Below, piece after piece: positions 11,976 to 23,286 of a stretch of 64,000 nt of DNA. Source of the stretch: Congeria kusceri. Taxonomy: Eukaryota > Mollusca > Bivalvia > Myida > Dreissenidae. The position numbers and the translations under genes were made by a program. The stretch spans positions 62,001-126,000 of the forward strand of contig JAPFQT010000035.1 of assembly GCA_027627225.1 (NCBI GenBank), given 5' to 3'. The notes beneath the pieces are model-generated. The model was not told the origin of the DNA. It searched no databases and worked only from the letters and a program-made list of their open reading frames with translations. Within the stretch, counting starts at the first letter, position 1; every line of letters begins with the position of its first letter.

Positions 11976-12782
11976 GCAACTTTTTTATTTTCTGGTTTAT
12001 ATATCCCGTTCTTGTTATAATAATTGAGCTATCGTTTAGTTCGGATGCTTAAATCTGTCAAGTTAAGACATTTTAATGGCATACTTTAAAACAATCAGTG
12101 AATAAGCCCCTTTAATTCACTTACATTTTTAACTCATTGTTTAAAAATAAATCTCACCGTCGTTGGCTGGAATTCTTATTCAACTGAAGCTTTTATGGGT
12201 ATCATTTAATTTTAAAAGAAATAGAGGACATTAAATTTTGTTGGTTTCGGTAGAATATCTATTTCAATTCACGAGTGATCATAGACATTTATCTTTTCAC
12301 GAGTGGCGCAGAAAATCATACTCATACACATCTTCACGCTCTTTTGGTAAGTAAACGTGCATCTCGTTCTAGATTTTTTATATCAGAATAAACAAAACTT
12401 ATCTTTACTGACTTCCACTTCTCGACAACAGCGCTGCACAGTCCACGTTCTTGTTTGTAGTTTTGTTTCACGTGCACATATATTAAAATTTAAAGTCCAT
12501 TATGAAAACATATTTCCAAACCGTCATTAGTTTAAAATATGCGTTAAATTACAAGCACGGAATTCTGCACGGTCTGAATTTCCAAACTCCAATACATACT
12601 TGTCAAAAGGCAATTAAAACATACCATAGATGTCTACGTATACAAGAAAACACACGGCTTACACGACAATATTGTACCGTTCCTTTAATAATCGATTTCC
12701 TGTAAAACCTCGTGCAACGGATTGAAATTAACAATGCAGTATAATCCTTCCTTTACAACTTTAAAGGCGCTGCGTCGTAATT
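11976..12782. other. Non-coding stretch
   Basis: AT-rich. No gene or repeat recognised. Confidence 0.45.
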
Positions 12783-14095
12783 GTCGTGTCAGGTTGTCAT
12801 ATATGAAAGATGTAACAGAAAATAAAAACAAAATAATTCACGTTCAAACGTGTTAAAAGTAAAAGGAAATAAAACATACATCGCAATACGAAATCTTTCA
12901 TAAGAAAGTAAAGAAAACGATTTACAAACAGTCGTACATGAAGTGCAGCTAAGATTTTAAAGATGCTCTTAAGTTTAAAACAGCAACAGAAGTACACTCA
13001 ACAACCTTTTCGAATTGGTCCCTTTTCATTTAAGATTTTCTCAAAACTGAATCAACGAAATTACGTGAACATTTGAGCAAATGTATTTGTCGTATTTTCT
13101 ATCGATTTGTGTATACATTTCTTAACTATTTAAGACATAATTTTCGATGTATCGTTGTTTATGGGCCAATAAACAACGCTGTGCAGTTCTGATGCGCAGG
13201 AATTAACAACTCGGATCGTTCTAAAGCAGGCAAGGATATAATATTTAATAAAATGTTAGTTGAACTCTCAAGTACCGAAATTTTAACACCCGTTAAACAT
13301 TCAAAATTGTAACATTCAAGAAAAGATCAACACATATGACGCCAGTGGCGTAGCTACATGTAGGCCGTGTAAGCCCGGGCCTACAACTACAACCTAAAAA
13401 TGCAATAAAAATCGAATGGTAAGAGGGGTTAAGGGTAGAACGATTTAACTCCTTATTAAGAGATTGATTATAGGACATTTTCATTTACGAAATGTGCCTT
13501 TTGACTCAAATAGAAATTGTCGTGTCAGGTTGTCATATATGAAAGATATAACACAGAAAATAAAAACAAAATAGTTCACGTTCAAACGTGTTAAAAGTAA
13601 AAGGAAAAAAAACATACATCGCAATGCGAAATCTTTCATAAGAAAGTAAAGAAAACGATTTACAAACAGTCGTACATGAAGTGCAGCTACACTTATTTTA
13701 AAGATGCTCTTAAGTTTAAAACAGCAACAGAAGTACACTCAACAACCTTTTCGAATTGGTCCCTTTTCATTGAAGATTTGCTCAAAACTGAATCAACGAA
13801 AATACGTGAAAATTTGAGCAAATGTATTTGTCGTACTTTTCTGTCGAAATTTTAACACGCGTACATCACATTCAAGAAAAGAACAACACATGACGCCAGT
13901 GGCGTAGCTACATGTAGGCCGTGTAAGCCCGGGCCTACAACTTTTTCTCAAAAATAAATAAATGACTTAAAAATGCAATAAAAATCGAATGGTAAGGGGG
14001 TTAAGGGTAGAACGATTGAATTCCTTATTAAGAGATTGATTATAGGACATTATCATTTACGAAATGTGCCTTTAGACTCAAATAGAAATAGACTA
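12783..14095. repeat. Direct duplication of a roughly 600-bp segment
   Basis: The segment beginning 'tgtcgtgtcaggttgtcat' (12783) recurs at 13516, and the following part with 'gacgccagtggcgtagctac' (13338) recurs at 13894. The copies are close to identical over long runs but have small indels, e.g. 'aaaataaataaatgac' only in the second. The first copy carries an extra piece of about 174 bp (13103-13276). Similar 63-85 codon minus-strand frames appear in both copies; I read them as chance. Confidence 0.85.
13103..13276 (+). mobile_element. Partial foldback MITE in one copy of a duplication
   Basis: This piece is present in the first copy of the 12783-14095 duplication and absent from the second, where 'tgtcg' joins 'aaattttaac' directly. 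It includes 'tatcgttgtttatgggcc', 'aataaacaacgc' and 'gttctgatgcgcagg', which is the left arm of the foldback family. Either a partial element inserted after the duplication or the second copy lost it. Confidence 0.6.
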
Positions 14096-15129
14096 AAGCC
14101 GATTATTAAAGACATTATTTGAATATTTGAGCTTTCTTGGGATCGCAAAACGGTAAAAAATGGATCAATATGCTATTGTTTTTCGCTCGCTTAGCTCGCT
14201 CATATTTGTACAATACAAAAAGTACTCAGTAAAACATACCCGTTCTAGCTCGATAACAATTCTTAAGTAAAGTTAAACCCACACCGTAGTACCTGCGCCA
14301 ACGTTCAGTGAAAATGATAAAATGTAGACAGTGGGTATATATACCTTCGGGGATGAATTATTATGGTTTTGTTTTCTAAATATTTCAGATTATATATATA
14401 ATGATCTCAACAGCAATAAAGATTTCGTTTTTGTAATACGCGTTGTCATACCTGATGTTATTGACAAGCAAAAATATATTTAAAATAGTTTCGTTTATTG
14501 ATGAATAAGTATAGTTTTTATATACTAATATATACTAAAATGTGGATTATCTTTGCTTACTCGTATTGAATACAGTGTTGATGTAAATTATACAATACGA
14601 AGGTCCGGTCGTTTCCATAAACGTGAAAGTAGTAGGGTTTGAGAAGAACAATATATACTTTAGAAATTAATACCGGACTTATTCAGTTTGAAACACCTAA
14701 CAAACTGGATAAACAGTTTAATATAACTATAAAAATCGTACTATCAAAAATAAGACGCATCATTGCAAGGCTTGAAAAATTTAGTAGCGCAGAGAACTGA
14801 GATACTTACTTTTGTATAAAAATCTAAATTGAATGATGGTGAAAAACGTGAACAGTTGTGCGTGTGAAAATTGAACATTTTATGATATGCAGAAAACGTA
14901 CTTTTTCCGTTTACGAACGATATGCCTATTCTGACAGGGAATTGTCCTAAACGCAGAACTGCTCACGGATTGTCATTATCACCCTTCATACTGTTAAATG
15001 AACGATCGAAGAACATATGCTGCAATTATGCTAAACTTAATGAAATCTTTTAAGTAAGTTTCATTACCGCCTTCATGGTATAAGAGTAACACGACCAGCA
15101 TATATACCTATCCACGAATAGTTTAAAGA
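14096..15129. other. Non-coding stretch
   Basis: AT-rich. No gene seen. Confidence 0.45.
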
Positions 15130-16080
15130 CGTTCGCAACAATTTCCTCAATTTTTTTCCAACGACAGATTTTCTTAAAACTTTGCACAAACATGCATCAA
15201 TGTATCCTTAAACTAAAACAGTCTTAAAAAATAGGGGTCACCGGCCTTTTCCCGGAAATATTGAATTTTGAATACGGTACCTGTCGAAGTATTTTTTCAA
15301 TTTGTGTTACTTAGAATGTTGAATTATATAAAGCGTTTATATTCAAGCAATGACTGAGATTGTTAAATGCATCTTTTTTAAAATGTTTCGTTTGGTAATA
15401 TACAAGTGAAGTTTAATGATAAAACGCGCTTTATCTACAGCTATCATTTACCAAATGACTTGTAATGGGCGCTTAATGATTAAGGTGAATTTTGCATTAA
15501 ATTTGCCTGTGAAAACATCAATAATTTATCAAATATACGAATATCTTCTATTCTAAACGACAGATCCCACATACATGCATCATTGTATACTGAAACTAAA
15601 ACAGTCTTAAGAAATAAGGGTAACCGGCCTTGTTCCGGAAATATTGGGTTTTGAATACGGTACCTGTTCAAGCCCCTTTTTCAGTTTGGATTTTATTCAA
15701 TGTTTTAAGTATATAGGATAGTTCTTTTTCAAACAAGGTTATGGTTCTTTCAACTGATATGTTTGTACATGCTTTGTTTGGCAATATACATGTGTATGAT
15801 GACGTTTTTACTGCTTAAATAATGAATTTGATTGGACATTTAATTGTGTCAAATGGGAACTAATAATGCTTTCTGAAATTTTATTTTTATCAAATGCATA
15901 TTTTGTTCCAAACAACAGAGTTTCTTAAAATTTCGCACAGACATGCACTAATGTATATCTACACCAAAACATTAATAAAAAGAATGGCTTACTGAACTTG
16001 TTTGGGGAGTATTGGATTTCATATAGGGTACATGTGTAGCCTTTTTCCTGTTTCGTTTTAACATACATAAACAACGTATC
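15130..16080. repeat. Degenerate tandem repeat, about 375 bp, three copies
   Basis: Three diverged units carry the ordered landmarks 'acgacagat(t)', 'cacaaacatgcatc(a)', 'aaactaaaacagtctta', 'ccggcctt', 'ggaaatattg' and 'atacggtacctgt'. They start near 15163, 15551 and 15914 (spacing 388 and 363 bp). The third is the most decayed. No coding frame is conserved across units. Confidence 0.7.
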
Positions 16081-18930
16081 AACAAAATGAAGATATTTAA
16101 TGGATACTTTCTGAATTAAATTTGTTTGGAAATATATTGCATAGTGTGTTTTTGGCTATTATATATGCTTTATGAACTTTTACTATTAAAAATTGCTATT
16201 TATGTTGAATGGACATTCGAGCTGAGATTCGTATATTTTAACTTATACACAATAAAGAAAAAAATGAAGTAAAAGGAGAAATTAACCCAAATATTTTCTT
16301 TTTGTTGCGAACGTCTTTAAATTCCTTCCGAAGTATTGTAGAGGAATAATTTCCATTCATTAATATCACAAACATAAACACAAGTTTATTTGAATATCAC
16401 AAACATTACCATGTGCTCTCCTGTGTGAAATAGTTCAATTGCTAAACATGTGATATCCAATTGAAATGATTGGATAAAATTGAAGAATAATTTGATTATG
16501 ACAGACATTTGTGAAAGCTTCCATTATATGCGGGACGGGACAACGCTTTCTGTATGTTTATCACTTGCACCACGTGCTTTACATCAGTAAGCGTCTTAGT
16601 CTACATTGGATAGATATAGAGCATTATTGCGCATTGAAACTTGACCATGTTCTGATTAGTCTTTTTCCCGAAAAAGGTAAAACACATAAACGAAATGACA
16701 ACTCATTGGTACAGTAAATGTTTCTATATTTACACTACTATCTAAGCGCAGGAGCGGATCCAGCATTTCGGGTTAGGGAGGCGTAAACCTTTGATCGTGC
16801 AGTTATAACCCCATGATGTCTATGGGGCTGCATATATCAGCTACAGATCCGTATCAAACATATATAATAAATATTTGCATATCATCATCATCATCATAAT
16901 CATCGCCATCGTCAAATCAATTGTTTTGGCATATTATGTTCGAAAGACATGCTGGTTCATCTATATGTCATGCACCTGTTTGGGCGGTAAATTGCCCTTG
17001 TTTGATGTGCCTGACCACTAAATATGTATTTGATATTCAATGTTATATATATATCTTGAATATCTTTCAACATGTAAAATCAGTAGCTGACTACTTCAAA
17101 CGCACACACATCGAACATTATTTGTATTCATCATTTACCAAAGTGTCTCTTTTTGAAATGAATATTTTATGTAACTTACACGTACACACTCATGCTCATA
17201 AAATGTCTGCAAATGTGCTACACACTGTATTTATAACGTTATATCTTTCTTATGAATGCAGAAAACAATATGAAATTTGGTGCGATTGATAATGGATTAT
17301 TGAACAAATAGTTTGTCGATTTAGAATGTTGGGAACTAAACTATATACCTGTGCCAACGTTGTAATGCATCTGGCATCTTTATCAAATACACTAATTTAT
17401 TATAGAAAACAATTGAATCCTTAAATAAAGGTATAGATACACACTGTCTAAAGTTTTTTGTTATCGCTGAACTTTTATAAGAAATCGTAGGCGGCGGGGC
17501 TATGTTTTACTGAGATAATATGTGTCTTTTACAAAACTCATCCAGCGAAGAAAGCGAAATACTATTTTTTAACATAGTTTTCTAGTTTTGACCTTTTATA
17601 TATGCCCATATATGGTGGGGCAGTTTTGGGGGGGGGGGGGCACCTAGTGGGGCAGTGAAATCTAGGCGCGGTCTTTTTTTAAACCATTTAGATCAAGTAA
17701 ACAAACAATGATTTAGAGTTAAAATGCGTAAGGATTATACCACGTGGGCGTTACCCCGAATGGTTTAAAAACGCATATCAGAGCAAATGAGGTCGATATT
17801 CTCCTGAAAACGATACAATCGAAAATTATTTACAATCAAACATGACAAGAAAACATAAGTTTGTTATTCGTTGCTTCGTAGCCGATTTTAAACATCATTT
17901 GCCACATATCGATTACTTTGACCATCCTTCCTAGTTAATTGTTTGGTTTTCTTGATTTTTGTGTCGAACTGTTTACGGCGGCGTAAATATAAAAATCAAT
18001 ATATCAAGAATAAATAAGAATAGCATTATTGAAGTATAATTATACTTTCGGAGGCAGAAAACTAGCATGTCGCTTGTTCCTTTTCCGTCCGTTTACTGCA
18101 CGATTCATTGTGAATGCGGTCACGGACACGGGTAAATCAAACAACGTGAAACCTGTCAGACAGCCAGACAAAGGCGTCTTACAAAATGTATAACACACCT
18201 AAGTTATATATATTACCAGTATGCTAGGTTAACTTTTGTTTACTAAATAAAGGACTTATGACTTTACAATTAGCTGTATAGCCCACATCATTCAATTAAT
18301 TATTTAACAGTGTACGTATTTATCTTGTAAATAACATGTCGTCTTTACGAATGACAGTAATTATGGTGACTGGTGATTTAGAGAGTTTGTGAAGTCTGAT
18401 ATACGAACAAGAATGCGGGCTAAAAATACTAACTTTAGAATAAAAAAAACACAATTAAAACCTACATTTTGAGCAGAGCTAGACAGTTATGTTTAAAATG
18501 AAAGCGATGTATTTTGATTGATTTTTATATCGATCAGGATCTAAATAAAATTTAGAAAAATTTTAGAATAGTGGAAGATACTGTTGGATTTGTCGACCAA
18601 ATAATCAAAAAGTAAGTGTATTTTTTATTCGTACAATATCAACTTCTGAGACTTCTGATTGGGTAGAACATCGGGACAAACACTAAACATGAATATTACA
18701 TATTTTAAAAAACATAACGTGACGAAACACGTTTAAAATTGTGGGTGTGTTTTATTTTAAGATGAATTTTATGAATTGTAAATCGCCACCTTAGAATTAA
18801 AAGGACCAATCTGCTTCTTTAAACATGTAAGATACGCCCTTGTCATTCTAAGGTGTCAAAATGTAGTTAAATCTTAAATAAATTATTTTAAATATATATC
18901 TTAAAATCATAAAGTTTATATATGTATATG
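16081..18930. other. Non-coding stretch with simple repeats
   Basis: An (ATC)n tract lies at about 16881-16915 and a run of 13 G near 17629-17641. A 122-codon open frame at 16921-17289 has no recognisable domain and starts at a TTG, so I do not call it. Confidence 0.5.
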
Positions 18931-18933
18931 TTT

Positions 18934-18971
18934 ATGCCCCCACCATCAATGATGTGGAAAGGGGGGGGCAT
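18934..18971. repeat. Short inverted repeat with atgccccc termini
   Basis: 'atgccccc' and 'gggggcat' face each other across about 20 bp. The same termini bound larger elements at 39150-40010 and 47030-47440, so this may be an internally deleted remnant. Confidence 0.4.
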
Positions 18972-19795
18972 AGTGTGTTGGTCCTGTCCGATACTATACT
19001 GTTCGCGCTACGCCACTACAGTAATCATAGGTTAGCTATGTGACGTATTAGAATCATTACAATTTTGGGAAAATAACTTCTGACGTAGATCAGAAAGAAT
19101 CTTCAATCTTGAAAAAAACAACACACGATTCAATGTGTAAGAAATCATGAAATAAAATGTTTTCAACAAAAGTGTAAGCATAAGAGTATTATAAATCTAA
19201 GGAAGAAAATTATGGAGTATAATGCCTTCTGTACGGTATGTACAACTGTGTCCTGGTTTAAATACGTTGTATTTCGAGCAACATCATGCCTTATAGAAAA
19301 TGGAATGTGGCAGTGCTGGTAAATACCGTATTTGGAGCTAGGAAAATCAAATAATTGGAAGGAGTGTAAAACTAGTATAGTGTGTTATGATTATGTTCAA
19401 ATCGAACATAAGTTGATGCATGTTGGATTATTGATAAATCAAATCAGGTAAGATTTTTTTATTTGCTATCATTAGATCTAATGCATCTAGGAAGTATTTA
19501 CCTTAAAATATAAGCCGATAAGGCTCAAAACGTTAGAATTATCTACTAGCAATGTTCTTCATTGTTTGATTTAGTAGTAATAACATCCGGGGAAACGACT
19601 GAACGACACGGTTGAATGCGTGTTAACAGCCGTGTTCTGTTGGATGACTGGTGTTGAGTGCATTAACAAAAGACGGTAAACTGCGAGTGCAGCGACATCA
19701 TTGAGCCACGAATGACAAGTTGCTTACTAATCAATTAAGAATCTCACTTAATAGCCAGTTTCCCCGAATGTCTAAATTTGCACACGTTTATTTTT

Positions 19796-19904
19796 AACCA
19801 ACAGCGCATGCGAGTACCACAAAAATAATAACACAACAAAAAGACTGATTACAATTACATGTCTCTTTGAAAAACGGTTGTGGTACTCACTTGCGCTGAT
19901 AGTT
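19796..19904. repeat. Inverted repeat with 27-bp arms (MITE-like)
   Basis: The left arm (19796-19822) and right arm (19878-19904) match at 23 of 27 positions when one is reverse-complemented. The shared core is 'gagtaccacaa' with 'cagcgca'. The 55-bp loop is AT-rich. The size suits a very small foldback element. Confidence 0.65.
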
Positions 19905-20949
19905 AAATTTTACAACTAAAGTGATAAAATTGACAAAAACCGTTGTTTTCGAAGAAACGCACGCTGTTCGAACGTTCATCATGATCCAACTACAGGCATG
20001 ATTGGTATTGTTTGTAAATGAAATTAAATGAAATTAAACAATCTTCAATTTTATGGGCCAAAGTCGGCCCTTATCGACCCTAGTCCTTTGATTTTTGAAT
20101 ACATGTAATTGTTTTACTTTGTTTGATTTCATAATAAATTGCGTATTGAACACATTTTTACCGCAAATTTTTATTCGGTATCTAGTATACTTCATTTGAC
20201 TTAAAAAAAGGTTCAAATCTAATTCATACGCTTAAATGTTAAGATTGTCAGTAAAGTTTAAGTTGATCAATGGTAAACAATGTGTCAAACTGGCGCAAGG
20301 CAGACTTATTTCTGGAGTCAAAACCGTGTAAATTGCAAATTGCTTTTGTCAACATGCAGGAGTGCGCAGCAGTCTGCATTATTGAAATCCCTTGGATCTA
20401 TCAACAATGATCCCAGGACAATGCGATTCAAATAATATTTGTTTAGTCTGACGTGTGAATAAAATCTTGTACAAAATGTAAATGTGGTGAAACATTGCAG
20501 AAAAGTTATTAAAGGTGAATATTGACTGTAGTCTGTACTTCTTAGAAATATGAAACTATTTTACTCTATTGGTTTTTATTATAACATTAAAACAATATAC
20601 TTTCCATTTTATTTCAATATATTGTTTAATTAGTGACAAAATAACTTTCCTGTTGATTTATGGATTCGTGAATGTCATGCATGTTGTGTAATGGTATACA
20701 ATTATACTACCAAAACTAATTTACCCATGTCACTAAGGGTCATCCATGACAATACCTTATTTTTAAAATAATAGTCAGTTGTAGATACAAACAAAACCTT
20801 AAAATAATAATAGACATAAAATTTAACAATCATTAAATATCAATTATCTGTAAATGCACCTTGTTTTTTGCAAATGTTTGTAGACCTGCTGTCAATACTC
20901 CCCTTTAATTATCTTCAATAAAATTCCCCTTCTAGATAACAAATTTCTT
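19905..20949. other. Non-coding stretch
   Basis: AT-rich. No gene or repeat recognised. Confidence 0.45.
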
Positions 20950-21590
20950 AAATGCCAAGCACAGGATTCATTTAACAATATGGAAAATAAAAGACATTAT
21001 CCAGCGCTTGCACACCAAGAACTGGTTCTAACCAGGAAATGGACATTCTCACAGACACCGAGAACTGGTTCTACCCTGGAAATGGACATTCTCACAGACA
21101 TCATGAACTGGTTCTACCCAGGAAATGGACTTTCTCACAGACACCAAGAACTGGTTCTACCTATCAAATGGACCTTCTCACAGATGCCAAGAACTGGTTC
21201 TACCCATGAAATTAAAATTCTCATAAACACCAAGCACTGGATATGGTTTTACCCAGGAAATCAACTTTCTCACAGACACTAAGAACTGACACTACCCAGG
21301 AAATTGACTTTCTCATAAACACCAAGTACCTGTACTGGTTTTACCCAGGAAATTGAATTTCTCACAGGCACCAAGAACTAACACTACCCAGGAAATTGAC
21401 TTTCTCATAAACACCAAGTACTAGTACTGGTTTTACCCAGGAAATTGACTTTCTCATAAACACCAAGTACTGGCGATACCCAGAAAATGATTTTCACACA
21501 GACACAATTAACTGTTTATACTTAGGAAATGGTCTTCCAGGTAGACACCAAGAACTGGCTCTACCCGCGAAATGGACTTTCTCACATTTT
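20950..21590 (+). repeat. About 44-bp tandem array derived from a SINE core motif
   Basis: About 13 imperfect units of the form 'acaccaagaactggttctac' + 'ccaggaaatggactttctcac'. ACTGG lies near 21021, 21065, 21108 and so on to 21555, giving a mean period of about 44 bp. The same string is the body of the tRNA-derived SINE at 43261-43459 ('caccaagtactggttct') and of fragments near 9095, 26020 and 26535. A 100-codon open frame through the array simply reads the repeat. Confidence 0.85.
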
Positions 21591-21825
21591 TTGACACAAA
21601 CGTCTGAATAACCATCTCTGATTTGGAACACATTTGTTGAACCAAAGCAACAAAACATCCATTACAAACATCATACGGGGGTGGTTTGATTGAGACTGTT
21701 CTTGGGCAGAAAATACAACACATGAAAACTGTCAATGCCCCTTAACATCAGCTGCAGCAGAACTCAAGTTTTCAGAAACCAGCTGTAATCACCAATATGA
21801 CACACTTGATAGGGTCAAAACAATT

Positions 21826-21880
21826 CTTCATTGTCAATCCAAAATGTATCTGGTTAGATACATTTGGATTGACAATGAAG
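21826..21880. repeat. Near-perfect hairpin, 24-25-bp arms, 6-bp loop
   Basis: The left arm 21826-21850 and right arm 21857-21880 are reverse complements except for one missing T in the right arm. The loop is 'tggtta'. Nothing nearby shows a coding or transposon context. Confidence 0.85.
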
Positions 21881-22713
21881 ATAGATACATGATGTAGTAG
21901 GACAGATTTGTACTGACATAATTTTTTTCAAATATGGTTTCTTACAATTACCACCTCTTTCATTTATCTTTACATGATTCTCAAGATCTGAGACAAGAAA
22001 TAAATTGATTACATCAAGTTTGGCAAATTTACAATGTCATGCAATAAATATGCTGTTAATTTACATTATTTATATAAGAATAATAGTTTTCACAAGTGAC
22101 TTCACTCCGATGAGTAAGAGTCACCCATGATTGACCAAACGAGTGTGATTATTTAGTTTCTGAAAACTGAGTTCTTTTGCAGCTGAAGCTAGAGACTGCT
22201 GACAGTGTTTATGAGCGACTCATTTCCAGTCCCTGCAAGACTGCTATTTGCGATGCATGTTTTGCTGCTTCCGACGGGTCAAAGTATTCCAGATTAAAGC
22301 TGTTTCAGGTTCACATCACATGTCTTCTTAGAAGACATCCCACATGCACTGCACAAAGTCGCATTCTTGCAATAAAACTTTAATCATCACCCAGAATAAG
22401 TTGCACAGTATAGTTTTAAGTGTGTACAAAATACTGCATTACCGGTAAATTGGTTGTTAGCTCATTCAAACAGGTCTGTCAAAGGCAATGAAATAGAAAG
22501 CGTATACTGAGCAAAATACAAAAAAAAACAACGTACTGAACAAGAGTTTCAAACCCTGAGCCGAGTTAATAAGAATGATGTCTTTGGCTTTATATTAGAC
22601 AGCTTGTACAACGGACTCAATGTGAGAATGAACAACAAGTGAACCATGATTGCATTGCAACATTAACATTGGTACGGGTTCAGAATTTGGCACAACTATC
22701 TCTCAATTGGTAG
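21881..22713. other. Non-coding stretch
   Basis: No gene recognised. A 68-codon frame at 22177-22383 is without family resemblance. Confidence 0.45.
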
Positions 22714-22770
22714 CAAGGGAGATAACCATTGTGTTACTATGGTAGACAGTAAAATGAGTTATTTCCCTTG
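22714..22770. repeat. caagggagataac inverted pair
   Basis: 'caagggagataac' (22714-22726) faces 'gttatttcccttg' (22758-22770), 12 of 13 matching. This sequence is familiar to me as a common terminal motif of molluscan repeats (from memory, not checked). Confidence 0.5.
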
Positions 22771-23214
22771 TTTAACAAGTTTTTTTGTGTTTTTTTTTGC
22801 ACTCAAATGTTCTAATAATTTTAACAATTTTAGTGTGGTGTAGACCAAAATGGTTTATTTCTGATACCTCTACTAGGTTTGTAGCCATGCACATGAAATT
22901 TTCAAAATAACACATACATATTTGTCATTGTTCAAGTATGTGTAAAAGTGATGAGGGTTAAGGTCGAAACTATATCCTTATAGTGCAGTGTTTACAATTA
23001 CATGACGCTGTATGCCAAGTTGGTTGTGAGATATCAAGTGGTGCAGATTGAAAATAAAACATAACATCTAGAAGGTCATGCTGCAATAATATTCAGAATG
23101 CCTAAAAAAAACCATGTCTTCAAAATTGTGTTGACAAAAATATTATAATAATACAGATTCTTTCATTACACTGCACATTTTGTTACTGTGGTTTCACAGG
23201 TGAGAACACTGTGC
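22771..23214. other. Non-coding stretch
   Basis: No gene recognised. Confidence 0.4.
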
Positions 23215-23286
23215 AGCCAGTCCGGGACTCGAACCCGGGACCTCTCGCTTACATGGCGAGTGCTCTCCCGACTGAGCTAACCTGGC
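23215..23286 (-). tRNA. tRNA-like sequence, anticodon position TGT (Thr-like), probably degenerate
   Basis: Read on the minus strand, the D arm gctcagtcgggagagc, an anticodon stem ctcgc/gcgag around the loop CATGTAA, and a T arm ccggg-ttcgagt-cccgg are all intact. A box and B box are both good pol III promoter matches. The loop centre reads TGT, which would decode a Thr codon. However, position 33 is A rather than the near-universal U, and the acceptor stem pairs fully only if one base is bulged. This favours a tRNA pseudogene or the head of a tRNA-derived SINE over a working tRNA. The downstream 'tgcacagtgttctcacc' could be a SINE body. Confidence 0.6.

Noticed and set aside
16921..17289. 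122-codon open frame, plus strand
   Set aside because: Non-ATG start, no domain, AT-biased composition.
20980..21282. 100-codon frame with repeated peptide
   Set aside because: It reads the 44-bp SINE-derived array. Units are not a multiple of three and stops appear outside this stretch.
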